NCBI GenBank assembly: GCA_964252015.1
Contig: CAXULW010000014.1
Coordinates: 1 to 64,000 of the forward strand
DNA: 64,000 nt
Reading direction: 5' to 3'
DNA from: CAXSBR01 sp964252015
Lineage (GTDB): Bacteria; Actinomycetota; Actinomycetes; Mycobacteriales; Jatrophihabitantaceae
Position 1 is the stretch's first letter, and every line of letters begins with the position of its first letter. Shown here piece by piece: positions 46,817 to 55,405 of this stretch. The notes under the pieces were generated by a model. The model saw only the letters and a list, made by a program, of their open reading frames with translations, was not told the DNA's origin and ran no database searches. The position numbers and the translations under genes are program-made.

Positions 46817-47461
46817 TCAGGCCGCGGGAGCGTCGAACTGCGGGCTCTCGGTGCGGCTGCGCTTCATCTCGAAGAAGTACGGGAACTCGCTGAGCATGAG
46901 CGCGCCGTCCCACATCCGCCCCGCGTCCTCGCCGCCGGGGATGCGGGTGATGACGGGCCCGAAGAACGCGCGACCGTTGACGTGGATGACCGGGGTGCCG
47001 ACCTCGTCACCGACCGGGTCCATGCCCTCGTGGTGGGACTTCTTCAGCGCGTCGTCGTAGTCGGTGGAATCGGCGGCGTCGGCCAGTTCGGCGGGCAGAC
47101 CGGCGTCGGTCAGCGCTTCTTCGATCATGGCGCGGTCGAACTCCCGGCCCTCGTTGTGACGGCGCGTACCGAGCGCGGTGTACAGCGGCAACATCACGTC
47201 CGGGCCGAATTTCTCCTCGGCGGCGATGCACACGCGCACCGGGCCCCACCCGCGGGCCAGCATCTCCTTGTAGTTGTCGGGCAGTTCGTCCCGGCCCGAG
47301 TTGAGCACGGACAGCGACATCACGTGCCAGCCGATGCTGACGTCACGGACCTTCTCGACCTCGAGCATCCAGCGTGATGTCACCCACGCGAACGGGCACA
47401 GTGGATCGAACCAGAAGCCGACCTCGGTGCCGGCGGGCGATGAAGTATCAGTAGTGGTCAT
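46817..47461 (-). CDS. DsbA-family protein of the mycothiol-dependent Rv2466c type
   Basis: A 214-residue thioredoxin-fold protein with a helical insert, similar to mycobacterial Rv2466c (mycothiol-linked nitroreductase). The N-terminal FWFDPLCPFAWVTSRWMLEV and the GTPVIHVNG cis-Pro loop are clear. The active motif is C22-P-F-A, with one cysteine only, consistent with monothiol chemistry. ATG at 47461 was chosen; an upstream start at 47491 is possible. It diverges from pepN. Confidence 0.78.
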   Translation of the reverse strand: MTTTDTSSPAGTEVGFWFDPLCPFAWVTSRWMLEVEKVRDVSIGWHVMSLSVLNSGRDELPDNYKEMLARGWGPVRVCIAAEEKFGPDVMLPLYTALGTRRHNEGREFDRAMIEEALTDAGLPAELADAADSTDYDDALKKSHHEGMDPVGDEVGTPVIHVNGRAFFGPVITRIPGGEDAGRMWDGALMLSEFPYFFEMKRSRTESPQFDAPAA

Positions 47462-47586
47462 AGCCCCATTTAACTCCGCGGACGCCGGCAACCTGCCGCG
47501 GACGGGCTGTGCTCAGCGGCGACCGTGGCAGGATTCTCCACAGCCGGAAACCGGCGTACCCGTTCTATTGAGGAGTGTTTTCCACC

Positions 47587-50190
47587 GTGGCCGTGCCCAA
47601 CCTGACCCGCATCGATGCGCAGACCCGGGCGGAGCTGTTGTCGATCGACTCCTACCAGATCGAACTCGACCTGACCTCCGGTGACGGCGCCCCGTCCGAG
47701 GCGACCTTCCGGTCCCGGACGGAGATCCGGTTCCGCGCCACGGCCGGCGGCTCGACCTTCATCGACCTCATCGCCGCTTCGATCCAGGAGGCGACCCTCA
47801 ACGGCGCCCCGGTGGACACGACGGCCTACACCCCGGTTGCCGGGCTCGTACTCACCGATCTCGCGGCCGACAACGTGCTGGTCGTCGACGCGACGTGCCA
47901 GTACACCAACACCGGCGAGGGCCTGCACCGCTTCGTCGACCCGGTGGACAAGGAGGTCTACCTCTACTCGCAGTTCGAGACCGCCGACGCCAAGCGGATG
48001 TACGCGTGCTTCGACCAGCCCGACCTCAAGGCGACGTTCACGGTGACCGTGACCGCCCCGTCGCACTGGAAGGTGATCTCCAACGGCGCGGTCGAGAGCA
48101 CGGACCGCGACGGCGGGCGAGCGGTCTGGCGCTTCGCCACCACCGCCCGGATGAGCCCGTACATCACCGCGCTCATCGCCGGGGCCTACCACGAGGTACG
48201 CCGCACCCACGACGGCATCGACCTGGGCCTGTTCTGCCGCGCCTCGCTGGCCGACCACCTCGACAGCGACGAGCTGTTCACGATCACCGGCCAGGGCTTC
48301 GACTGGTACCACGCCAACTTCGGGCTGCGCTACGCCTTCGGCAAGTACGACCAGCTGTTCGTGCCCGAGTTCAACGCCGGCGCGATGGAGAACGCGGGCG
48401 CGGTGACCTTCCGGGAGGATTACGTCTTCCGCAGCCGGGTCACCGACGCCGCCTACGAGCGCCGGGCCGAGACGATCCTGCACGAGATGGCGCACATGTG
48501 GTTCGGCGACCTGGTCACCATGCAGTGGTGGAACGACCTGTGGCTGAACGAGTCCTTCGCCACCTACGCCTCCGTGCTCTGCCAGACCTCGGCCACCCGC
48601 TGGACCGGGGCCTGGACGACGTTCGCAAACGTGGAGAAGACCTGGGCCTACCGGCAGGACCAGCTGCCCTCGACCCACCCGATCGCCACGGACGCCCCGG
48701 ACGTGCAGACGGCCGAGGTGAACTTCGACGGGATCACCTACGCCAAGGGCGCCAGCGTGCTCAAGCAGCTCGGGGCCTACGTCGGGGTCGAGGCGTTCCT
48801 GGCCGGGCTGCGCGACTACTTCGCCGAGCACGCGTACGGCAACTCCACGCTGGCCGACCTGCTGCGCGCGTTGGAGAAGTCCTCCGGCCGCGACCTGGGC
48901 CACTGGTCGAAGCTGTGGCTGGAGACGACCGGCATCAACACGGTCACGCCGGAGATCGTCGTGGCTGACGGTACGACGGCCGCCCCCGACGCGACGATGA
49001 CGTCGGTGACGCTGGTGCAGAGCGCCCCGGACACGATCAGCCGGGACAACGTCGTACGCCCGCACCGCCTGGCCGTGGGCCTGTACGACTATGAGACCGG
49101 CGGCGACCCCAGCGGCCGACTGGTGCGCACGGACCGCGTCGAGCTCGACGTGGTCGGCGAGCGCACCGAGATCCCGGAGCTGGCCGGCAAGCCCCGCCCG
49201 GCCCTGCTCCTGGCCAACGACGACGACCTGACCTACTGCAAGTTGCGCCTGGACGCGCACAGCCTGGCCACGCTGGTCGGCGGCGGACTGGGCCAGCTGG
49301 CCGATTCCCTGCCCCGCGCGCTGGTGTGGTCCGCGGCCTGGGACATGACCCGCGACGGCGAGCTGGCCACCCGCGACTACCTGGCGCTGGTGCTGGCCAA
49401 CGTCGATGCCGAGACCGACATCGGCGTGGTGCAGTCCATCACGCGCCAACTGCGCCGGGCGCTGGAGATCTACGCCGACCCGGACTGGGCGCCCACCGGC
49501 TGGGCGGCGTGGTCCGACAAGTGCCTGGCGTCCATGCGCTCGGCCGAGCCCGGCTCGGACCACCAGCTGGCCTGGGTGCTGGCCTTCCTCGGCGCCGCCC
49601 GCACGGACGCGCACGCAGCCGTGGCCCGCGGGTTGCTCGAGGCCACCGAGACCTTGCCGGGGCTGAGCCTGGACACCGACCTGCGCTGGTCGATCGTGCG
49701 GACTCTGTCGGCGCTGGGCTCGTTCGGCGACGACGAGATCCAAGCCGAAGCCGAACGGGACGCGACCGCCGCGGGCGCCCGGGCCGCCGCGACGGCTCGA
49801 GCGCTGGCCCCGACGGCCAAGGCCAAGGCCGAGGCCTGGCGGCTGGCCACCATCGACGACACCGTGCCGAACGCCGTGCAGGAGGCCGTCATCGCCGGCT
49901 TCTCCCACCCGACCCAGGGCGCGCTCGTGGCCCCGTACGTGCAGACCTACTTCGATTCGGTCCGCGCGGTCTGGGACCGCCGCACGAGCGAACTGGCCCA
50001 GAACGTCGTCGTCGGGCTGTTCCCGTCCTGGACGTCGACGATCACGCCCGAGACCGTGACCGCCGCGGACGCGTTCCTGGCCACGGCGGACCTGCCGACC
50101 GCCCTGGCCCGGCTGGTCAGCGAGGGTCGCGCCGACGTGGTGCGGGCCCTGGCCGCCCGCGCCGCGGACGCGAAGGCAGCAACGGCCTGA
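47587..50190 (+). CDS. pepN: Aminopeptidase N (M1 zinc metallopeptidase)
   Basis: An 867-residue aminopeptidase. The exopeptidase motif is GAMENAGAVTF (about 265-275). The zinc site is H299-E-x-x-H303 in HEMAHMWFGD, with the third ligand E322 in LWLNESFATY. An ERAP1-like C-terminal domain follows. GTG at 47587 has AGGAG 11 bases upstream and gives the family start VAVPNLTRIDAQ; the GTG at 47575 overlaps that ribosome site and is unlikely. Confidence 0.95.
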   Translation: MAVPNLTRIDAQTRAELLSIDSYQIELDLTSGDGAPSEATFRSRTEIRFRATAGGSTFIDLIAASIQEATLNGAPVDTTAYTPVAGLVLTDLAADNVLVVDATCQYTNTGEGLHRFVDPVDKEVYLYSQFETADAKRMYACFDQPDLKATFTVTVTAPSHWKVISNGAVESTDRDGGRAVWRFATTARMSPYITALIAGAYHEVRRTHDGIDLGLFCRASLADHLDSDELFTITGQGFDWYHANFGLRYAFGKYDQLFVPEFNAGAMENAGAVTFREDYVFRSRVTDAAYERRAETILHEMAHMWFGDLVTMQWWNDLWLNESFATYASVLCQTSATRWTGAWTTFANVEKTWAYRQDQLPSTHPIATDAPDVQTAEVNFDGITYAKGASVLKQLGAYVGVEAFLAGLRDYFAEHAYGNSTLADLLRALEKSSGRDLGHWSKLWLETTGINTVTPEIVVADGTTAAPDATMTSVTLVQSAPDTISRDNVVRPHRLAVGLYDYETGGDPSGRLVRTDRVELDVVGERTEIPELAGKPRPALLLANDDDLTYCKLRLDAHSLATLVGGGLGQLADSLPRALVWSAAWDMTRDGELATRDYLALVLANVDAETDIGVVQSITRQLRRALEIYADPDWAPTGWAAWSDKCLASMRSAEPGSDHQLAWVLAFLGAARTDAHAAVARGLLEATETLPGLSLDTDLRWSIVRTLSALGSFGDDEIQAEAERDATAAGARAAATARALAPTAKAKAEAWRLATIDDTVPNAVQEAVIAGFSHPTQGALVAPYVQTYFDSVRAVWDRRTSELAQNVVVGLFPSWTSTITPETVTAADAFLATADLPTALARLVSEGRADVVRALAARAADAKAATA

Positions 50191-50254
50191 GCCCGCCGGC
50201 GACCGCCGGGGATGGTCTCGGCGGTGCCGCCAGCGGTGTCGGTGTCGGTGTCCG

Positions 50255-50737
50255 TCAGGACTTGGGTAACCGGCGGTTGATGTCCTCGCTCATTCGCACC
50301 ACGGCGTAGTAAAACTCGAGCGTCATCCTGATGAACGCCAGATACACGATTGCCACAATTGCGCCGAACAGCAATACCGCAAGCCCGAGGCCGGCGTTTT
50401 CGGCGAAGGCGCTGATCGTGAACACGACATAGGCGAGCGCGATCGCGATCGTGGAAATCACGTAGACCAGCTTGACTATCTTCGGCGTGACAAACGAGTT
50501 GAAGCTGAAGTCGAAGAGCGAGCCGAAGAATCCTTTGCCCTCCTTTGGCGCATCAGCCGGGGGCATCGACCCGTAACCCGGGCCTTGGTAAGGCTGTGGG
50601 GGATACGGCTGACCCTGCCCCTGGTACGAGGGCGATTGGCCCGGTCCGGGATAGGGCTGCTGTTGGCCCGGCCCGGGCTGTTGCGGACCGGGCTGGCCCT
50701 GACCTTCGTAGGGCTGCTGGCCGTATGGGTGACTCAT
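50255..50737 (-). CDS. DUF4282 membrane protein
   Basis: A 160-residue protein: a Gln/Pro/Gly/Tyr-rich disordered N terminus (1-62) and a C-terminal DUF4282 domain. This contains two helices (YVISTIAIALAYVVFTISAF and LGLAVLLFGAIVAIVYLAFI) and ends FYYAVVRMSEDINRRL. Function is unknown. ATG at 50737 is used. About 230 bp without a gene separates it from the DUF5130 gene. Confidence 0.85.
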   Translation of the reverse strand: MSHPYGQQPYEGQGQPGPQQPGPGQQQPYPGPGQSPSYQGQGQPYPPQPYQGPGYGSMPPADAPKEGKGFFGSLFDFSFNSFVTPKIVKLVYVISTIAIALAYVVFTISAFAENAGLGLAVLLFGAIVAIVYLAFIRMTLEFYYAVVRMSEDINRRLPKS

Positions 50738-50966
50738 CAAACAAATCCTCGCTCTACCTACCGCACCATGGTGCGTCGCCCCCAGTGGGCGGCCACAGCG
50801 TATCGGGGAATTACCGAACGGGCCGATTTAGAGGAATGCCAGGGATACGTCGAGAATCGACGATTACGCGATCCCGACGTTCGGTCCGGCCCACGCTCGA
50901 GTGATTATCTGCCAATGCCCAGGTGAAAATTCGCGCGCGCGGGCGGCCTACCGCAACGCGAAAGAG

Positions 50967-51485
50967 TCACCGCCGAAGCGGAGCGGGAGCCGGGGCGTGC
51001 GCCGAGGAGGCCTGTCCCGCGGCGTCGGCCAGCATCCGCAGGCCATTGACCGCGCCGGCGGTGAGGTCGCCCCCGACGAAGGCCGCGCGCATCCCGAGCG
51101 CGGCCAGCGCGCACACCCGGTTGGGCAGCCGCTTGACCGCGCCGCGAGTGGTGATGATGTGCAACACCCGTTGTCCCGGCGACACGGCCACGAGCACCGT
51201 GCCGTCACTGGAGCCGGATGGGACCTGAGCCGCGAGCGTCTCGGCCGCCTGGCGGGTCGGGGTGGCCAGATCGCCGACGTACAGGCTGAACGTCAGGCCG
51301 GTCTCCTCGGTGGCCAGGGACAGTGCCTCGTCGATGCGCACGAGTTGGCGCGGGGTGAACGGTCCCGGCAAGTGGTTGAGATCGCTCGGACCGACCCCCG
51401 GGGCGACGTACCTCTCCGGGTCGTTGACCGCGACGTCGGTCCCGGGGGCGTCGGCTGACGTGGTGTTCTCGATCTCACCACTCAC
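50967..51485 (-). CDS. DUF5130 (TPM-like) protein
   Basis: A 172-residue protein resembling the DUF5130/TPM family. FTPRQLVRIDEALSLATEET and LTFSLYVGDL are followed by SDGTVLVAVSPGQRVLHIIT, the typical TPM-fold strands. No transmembrane segment is obvious. The start is GTG at 51485, inside the end of the CtaJ-like gene, or GTG at 51494; both imply coupling. In actinobacteria this pair is often adjacent, so a respiratory role is possible. Confidence 0.75.
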   Translation of the reverse strand: MSGEIENTTSADAPGTDVAVNDPERYVAPGVGPSDLNHLPGPFTPRQLVRIDEALSLATEETGLTFSLYVGDLATPTRQAAETLAAQVPSGSSDGTVLVAVSPGQRVLHIITTRGAVKRLPNRVCALAALGMRAAFVGGDLTAGAVNGLRMLADAAGQASSAHAPAPAPLRR

Positions 51486-51756
51486 CGCTGGCACCCCCCG
51501 TCGGCACGTCCTGGTCCGCGGCGGCCACCGTCGACGAGCTCAGCGCCTGCGCCGGGGTGGTGTCGGCGGCCAGCGCCGGACGCGTCGGCACGTGCGTCGG
51601 GCTGCCGATGTACCAGACCGGTTCGTAGGTCCAGGGCCGACCGGGGCGGTACCGGTTCGGCTGGGTGACCGTGCGTCCGTAGACGGCCGCGACGAGCACC
51701 AGCGCGAGTGCGAGCGGAGTGCCCACGAACACCAGGGCCGTCTCCGCCATGTTCAT
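51475..51756 (-). CDS. CtaJ-like small membrane protein (aa3 oxidase-associated)
   Basis: A 93-residue protein with one N-terminal helix (TALVFVGTPLALALVLVAAV). The conserved motif RYRPGRPWTYEPVWYIGS is typical of CtaJ, a small subunit found with the actinobacterial bc1-aa3 supercomplex. An Ala/Thr/Ser-rich tail follows. ATG at 51756 is preceded by GAAGGCGG. It overlaps the DUF5130 start. Assignment rests on the motif and the neighbour. Confidence 0.65.
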   Translation of the reverse strand: MNMAETALVFVGTPLALALVLVAAVYGRTVTQPNRYRPGRPWTYEPVWYIGSPTHVPTRPALAADTTPAQALSSSTVAAADQDVPTGGASGEW

Positions 51757-51820
51757 GTGGCCGCCTTCGTCATGGGGCAACGATAGCGAGCGCGAACCGG
51801 GCCGTTGAAACCGCGGTCGG

Positions 51821-53263
51821 TCACCAGATCGGTGGCCGTCGGTGGGCCCAGGGCTGCGCCTGTTCCAGCTGCGCGGCGAGGGCGAGCAGCGCTGCTTCAC
51901 CGGCGGGACGGCCGACCAGCATCACGCCGATCGGCAGCTCGGGCGCGTCCGGCCCGGCGTCGGGATCGGGCGCGCTGAACAGCGGCAACGAGATCGCCGG
52001 CTGCCCGGTGGTGTTGTAGATCGCCGTCCACGGGGTGAACCGCTTCTGCCGCTCGAAATCCTCGCTCGGGTCGCCTCCGGCGGTGAAGTACCCCACCGGG
52101 CGGGGCAGCTGCGCCACCGTCGGGGTGAGCACGGCGTCGAAGCGGGCCGACTCGGCGATGCCACGGCGGGCCGCGGTCATCAACGCGCCCAGGGCCAGGT
52201 TGTACTGGACGCCCGAGACGGCCCGGCCGCGGTCGCGCAGGTACCGGGTGAGCGGGCGCAGCAGGTGCTCGCGATCAGGATCGACCACCGCCGACGCGGC
52301 CGAGACCGCCCACACCACCTCGAACGCCGGGATGATCTCGGGCGGGACCGGGGCGACCGTGTCGACGACCTCATGGCCCAGACTCTCCAGCAGCGCCGAC
52401 GCGTGTTCCCACGCCGCCCGCACCGGCTCGGCCACCTCGGCCGGGATCGGGGACTCCAGGTAGCGACCGATCCGCAGCCGGCCCGGTTCCCGGTCGCAGG
52501 CGGCCAGGAACGTCTCCCCCGGCGGCAACGGCGGCGCCCAGTGCGGATCACCCGGCCACGGACCGGCGACGGCGTCGAGGAAGGCGGCCGCGTCACGGAC
52601 GGTGCGGGCCAGCGGGCCGATGACGCTCAGCCCGGCCGCGTCGCCGTCGATGGGACCGCGCGACACCCGTCCGCGCGCCGGTTTGAGCCCGACCAGCCCG
52701 CAGACGCTGGCCGGGATACGGATGGAACCGCCGCCGTCGCTGCCCTGAGCGATCGGGACCAGCCCCGCGGCCACAGCCGCGGCCGCTCCCCCGCTCGACC
52801 CGCCGGCCAGCCTGGAGGTGTCCCACGGTGTCCGCGCCGGCGGGCCGATGTCGGTCTCGGTGTAGCAGGGCAGCCCGAACTCCGGCGTGGCCGTCTTGCC
52901 CAGGCTGATCATCCCGGCCGAGCGCACTTGGACCACGACGTGGTCGTCGATCTCGGGCACCCATCCCCGCAACGTGGCCGAGCCCATCGCGGTGGCCACG
53001 CCGGCCGTCATGGTGAGGTCCTTGATCGCCGTCGGCAGTCCGTACAGCGGCGGTAGGTCACCGTCAGTTTCGGCCCGGTGCGCATCGGCGGCAGCGGCCT
53101 GCGACCGGGCCGAGTCGGCGGTCAGGGTGACGAACGCGCCCAGCGCACCGTCCAGCCGCTCGATCCGGGCCAGGTAATGCTCGACCAGCTCGAGCGAGGT
53201 CAGCTCACCTCGCTCGAGCGCGGAAGCCTGCTCGAGTGCGCTGAGTTCGTGCGGCTGGGTCAT
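51821..53263 (-). CDS. Amidase (amidase signature family)
   Basis: A 480-residue amidase with the Ser-cisSer-Lys triad: K in PTAIKDLTMT, cis-Ser in LAGGSSGGAAAAVAAG and nucleophile Ser in GSDGGGSIRIPAS. The family also includes GatA, but lack of gatB/gatC neighbours and the short C-terminal region favour a general amidase; the substrate is unknown. ATG at 53263 is supported by family length. It lies 64 bp upstream of the CtaJ-like gene on the same strand. Confidence 0.88.
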   Translation of the reverse strand: MTQPHELSALEQASALERGELTSLELVEHYLARIERLDGALGAFVTLTADSARSQAAAADAHRAETDGDLPPLYGLPTAIKDLTMTAGVATAMGSATLRGWVPEIDDHVVVQVRSAGMISLGKTATPEFGLPCYTETDIGPPARTPWDTSRLAGGSSGGAAAAVAAGLVPIAQGSDGGGSIRIPASVCGLVGLKPARGRVSRGPIDGDAAGLSVIGPLARTVRDAAAFLDAVAGPWPGDPHWAPPLPPGETFLAACDREPGRLRIGRYLESPIPAEVAEPVRAAWEHASALLESLGHEVVDTVAPVPPEIIPAFEVVWAVSAASAVVDPDREHLLRPLTRYLRDRGRAVSGVQYNLALGALMTAARRGIAESARFDAVLTPTVAQLPRPVGYFTAGGDPSEDFERQKRFTPWTAIYNTTGQPAISLPLFSAPDPDAGPDAPELPIGVMLVGRPAGEAALLALAAQLEQAQPWAHRRPPIW

Positions 53264-53348
53264 GGCCAGCACCGTAACGGCACGCCCCGACCAGTTGCGC
53301 AGACCGCTGCCCCGACCTGTGCTCAGACCGGATCGTCAGACCGGATCG

Positions 53349-53873
53349 TCAGACGGCTTCGCGCACGCCCGCGTCACTCCAGGTGTGGGAGAGATAGCGC
53401 TCCCAGCTCGGATCGCGGGTGGCCCACCCCATCACCAGGGCGACCGCCGTGGTCGGTTCGGCCGGCACGCGGCGCAGGCTCCAGCCGATCTCGGCCAGCA
53501 ACCGATCACCCTTGCCGTGGTTGCAGCGGGCGCAGGCGGCGACGACGTTGGTCCATTCGTGGCGCCCACCCCGCGACCGGGGCAGGACGTGGTCGATCGT
53601 GTCGGCCCGGGCCGCGCAGTAGGCGCAGCGGTGCCCGTCGCGGTCCATCACGGCCCGGCGCGACAACGGGACCCGGCGTCGATACGGCACGCGGACGTAG
53701 CGGGCCAGCCGGACCACGGACGGGGCTTCCAGGCTGCGGTGTTCGGAGTGCAGCACGAACCCGGCCGACTCGACGACGACGGCCTTCTCGCTGAGCACCA
53801 GCACCACGGCCCGGCGCAACGGGACGACGCCCAGCGGCTCGTAGGAGGCGTTGAGCACCAAGGAACCGGCCAT
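53349..53873 (-). CDS. HNH endonuclease
   Basis: A 174-residue protein common in actinobacteria. It starts SLVLNASYEPLGVVPLRRAV, a conserved N-terminal domain. The HNH domain follows: CAYCAARADTIDHVLPRSRGG and ACARCNHGKGDRL, with two CXXC zinc pairs and the DH catalytic pair. It is not related to the DUF222 proteins above. The substrate is unknown; these are chromosomal and not linked to restriction genes here. Confidence 0.9.
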   Translation of the reverse strand: MAGSLVLNASYEPLGVVPLRRAVVLVLSEKAVVVESAGFVLHSEHRSLEAPSVVRLARYVRVPYRRRVPLSRRAVMDRDGHRCAYCAARADTIDHVLPRSRGGRHEWTNVVAACARCNHGKGDRLLAEIGWSLRRVPAEPTTAVALVMGWATRDPSWERYLSHTWSDAGVREAV

Positions 53874-54022
53874 CCCCGATCACCTCCGCCCGTGTGCGTT
53901 GGTGACAGTCAACCTGACGAATCGCCCGGACGCACGGAAGATGTGGGTAAGGCCGCTCTCGGGCCGTGCGGTCCCGCGCTCTCGCACCGGCACGTGGCAG
54001 GCTCGCGTGGGAGGCTTTCAAG

Positions 54023-54982
54023 GTGATCGACGCAGCGGATCGGACGGGCGTGGACAAGTTCGTCCACGACCACGCCGATGCTCTGGTCACCGCCCCGTTA
54101 CGCATCCTGATCGTGATCGTGATCGCGCTGGTGGCCCGGGCGCTGGCCCACCGTTCGATCGACCGGCTGACCCGGGCCACCAGCGAAGGCACCGTCCCCC
54201 GCATCCTCAGCCCGCTGAAGGAACGAGCCAGCGCCGCCGCGGCCCGGCTGGAGTCGGCGCCGCTGTCCGAACGTCGCCAGCAGCGTGCCGACACCATCGG
54301 CTCGGTGCTCAAGAGCGCCGTGTCGGTGGCGGTGTTCGTCCTGGCGCTGCTGGTGATCCTGCGCGAACTGGGCATCGACGTCACCGCGCTCGTCGCCGGC
54401 ACCTCGATCCTGGGGGTGGCGATCGCGTTCGGGGCGCAGAACGTCATCAAGGACTTCCTGTCCGGCATGTTCATGATCCTGGAAGATCAGTACGGCGTCG
54501 GTGACGTCATCGACGTGGGGCCGGCGATCGGTACGGTCGAGGCGGTCGGTCTGCGCACGACCCGGCTGCGGGACGAGTCCGGCACGGTCTGGTACGTCCG
54601 CAACGGCGAGATCGCCCGAGTCGGCAACCAGAGCCAGGGCTTCGCCCAGGTCGTGCTCGACGTGCCGATCGACGTGGCCGCCGACCTGGCCGCCGCGTCG
54701 GCCGCCATCGCCGCCGCGGCGGAACAGATGCACGCGGACCCCGACTGGAGCGCCTCGTTCCTGGGCGAGCCGGAGCTGTCCGGGGTGCAGGAGCTCACCC
54801 GGGAGCAGACGGTGATCCGCCTGATCGCCCAGGTGCGGCCACTGCAGCAGTGGCGGGTGGCGGCCGAACTGCGCGGACGGGTGCGGGTCGCGCTCGACCG
54901 CCTGGACCCCGAACCCGGGGTGGGCGGTGCCGCGGCCAGCGTGGGCGCGAGGGCTCCGTCGTCGCCCGGTGGTGAGTCATGA
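54023..54982 (+). CDS. MscS-family mechanosensitive ion channel
   Basis: A 319-residue membrane protein with three predicted helices: PLRILIVIVIALVARALA, SVAVFVLALLVILRELG and the pore helix SILGVAIAFGAQNVIKDFLS. A cytosolic beta domain follows (QYGVGDVIDVGPAIGTVEAV, then VRNGEIARVGNQSQGFA). GTG at 54023 has GGGAGG eight bases upstream and is preferred to GTG at 53966. The stop overlaps the truncated haemoglobin start (ATGA). Confidence 0.92.
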   Translation: MIDAADRTGVDKFVHDHADALVTAPLRILIVIVIALVARALAHRSIDRLTRATSEGTVPRILSPLKERASAAAARLESAPLSERRQQRADTIGSVLKSAVSVAVFVLALLVILRELGIDVTALVAGTSILGVAIAFGAQNVIKDFLSGMFMILEDQYGVGDVIDVGPAIGTVEAVGLRTTRLRDESGTVWYVRNGEIARVGNQSQGFAQVVLDVPIDVAADLAAASAAIAAAAEQMHADPDWSASFLGEPELSGVQELTREQTVIRLIAQVRPLQQWRVAAELRGRVRVALDRLDPEPGVGGAAASVGARAPSSPGGES

Positions 54983-55359
54983 GCGAGCCGACGTTGTACG
55001 ACGAGATCGGTGGCGAGGAGACCTTCCGTCGCATCGTCGCTCGCTTCTACGCCGGGGTTGCCGGTGACCCGCTGTTGCGCGTGCTCTACCCGGAAGAGGA
55101 CCTGGGCCCGGCCGAGGACCGGCTACGGCTGTTCCTCATCCAGTACTGGGGCGGCCCGCGAACCTATTCGGACGAGCGCGGCCACCCGCGGCTGCGGATG
55201 CGTCACGCCCCGTTCGCGATCGCCGGCGCCGAACGCGACGCGTGGTTGCGGCACATGCGCGACGCCCTGGATTCGGTCGAGCTCTCGGACGCGGCCGACG
55301 CCCAGCTGTGGCAGTACCTGGTCATGGCCGCGGAGTCGATGCGCAACACGCCCGGCTGA
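54979..55359 (+). CDS. glbO: Group II truncated haemoglobin
   Basis: A 126-residue 2-on-2 globin of the TrHbO type. LYDEIGGEETFRRIVARFYA forms helices A and B with Tyr B10. YWGGPRTYSDERGHPRLRMR is the group II signature. H76 is the proximal haem ligand and W89 the conserved Trp G8. It is co-translated with the MscS gene, from which it overlaps four bases. Oxygen or NO handling is likely. Confidence 0.93.
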   Translation: MSEPTLYDEIGGEETFRRIVARFYAGVAGDPLLRVLYPEEDLGPAEDRLRLFLIQYWGGPRTYSDERGHPRLRMRHAPFAIAGAERDAWLRHMRDALDSVELSDAADAQLWQYLVMAAESMRNTPG

Positions 55360-55405
55360 CGAGGTCAGCGCTGGTCAGGGCGGTGCCGATCAGGGCGGGT
55401 GCCGA

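Noticed and set aside
53330..53355. Short direct repeat agaccggatcgtc before the HNH gene end
   Set aside because: Two adjacent copies only, with no symmetry and no promoter context; likely a chance local duplication.
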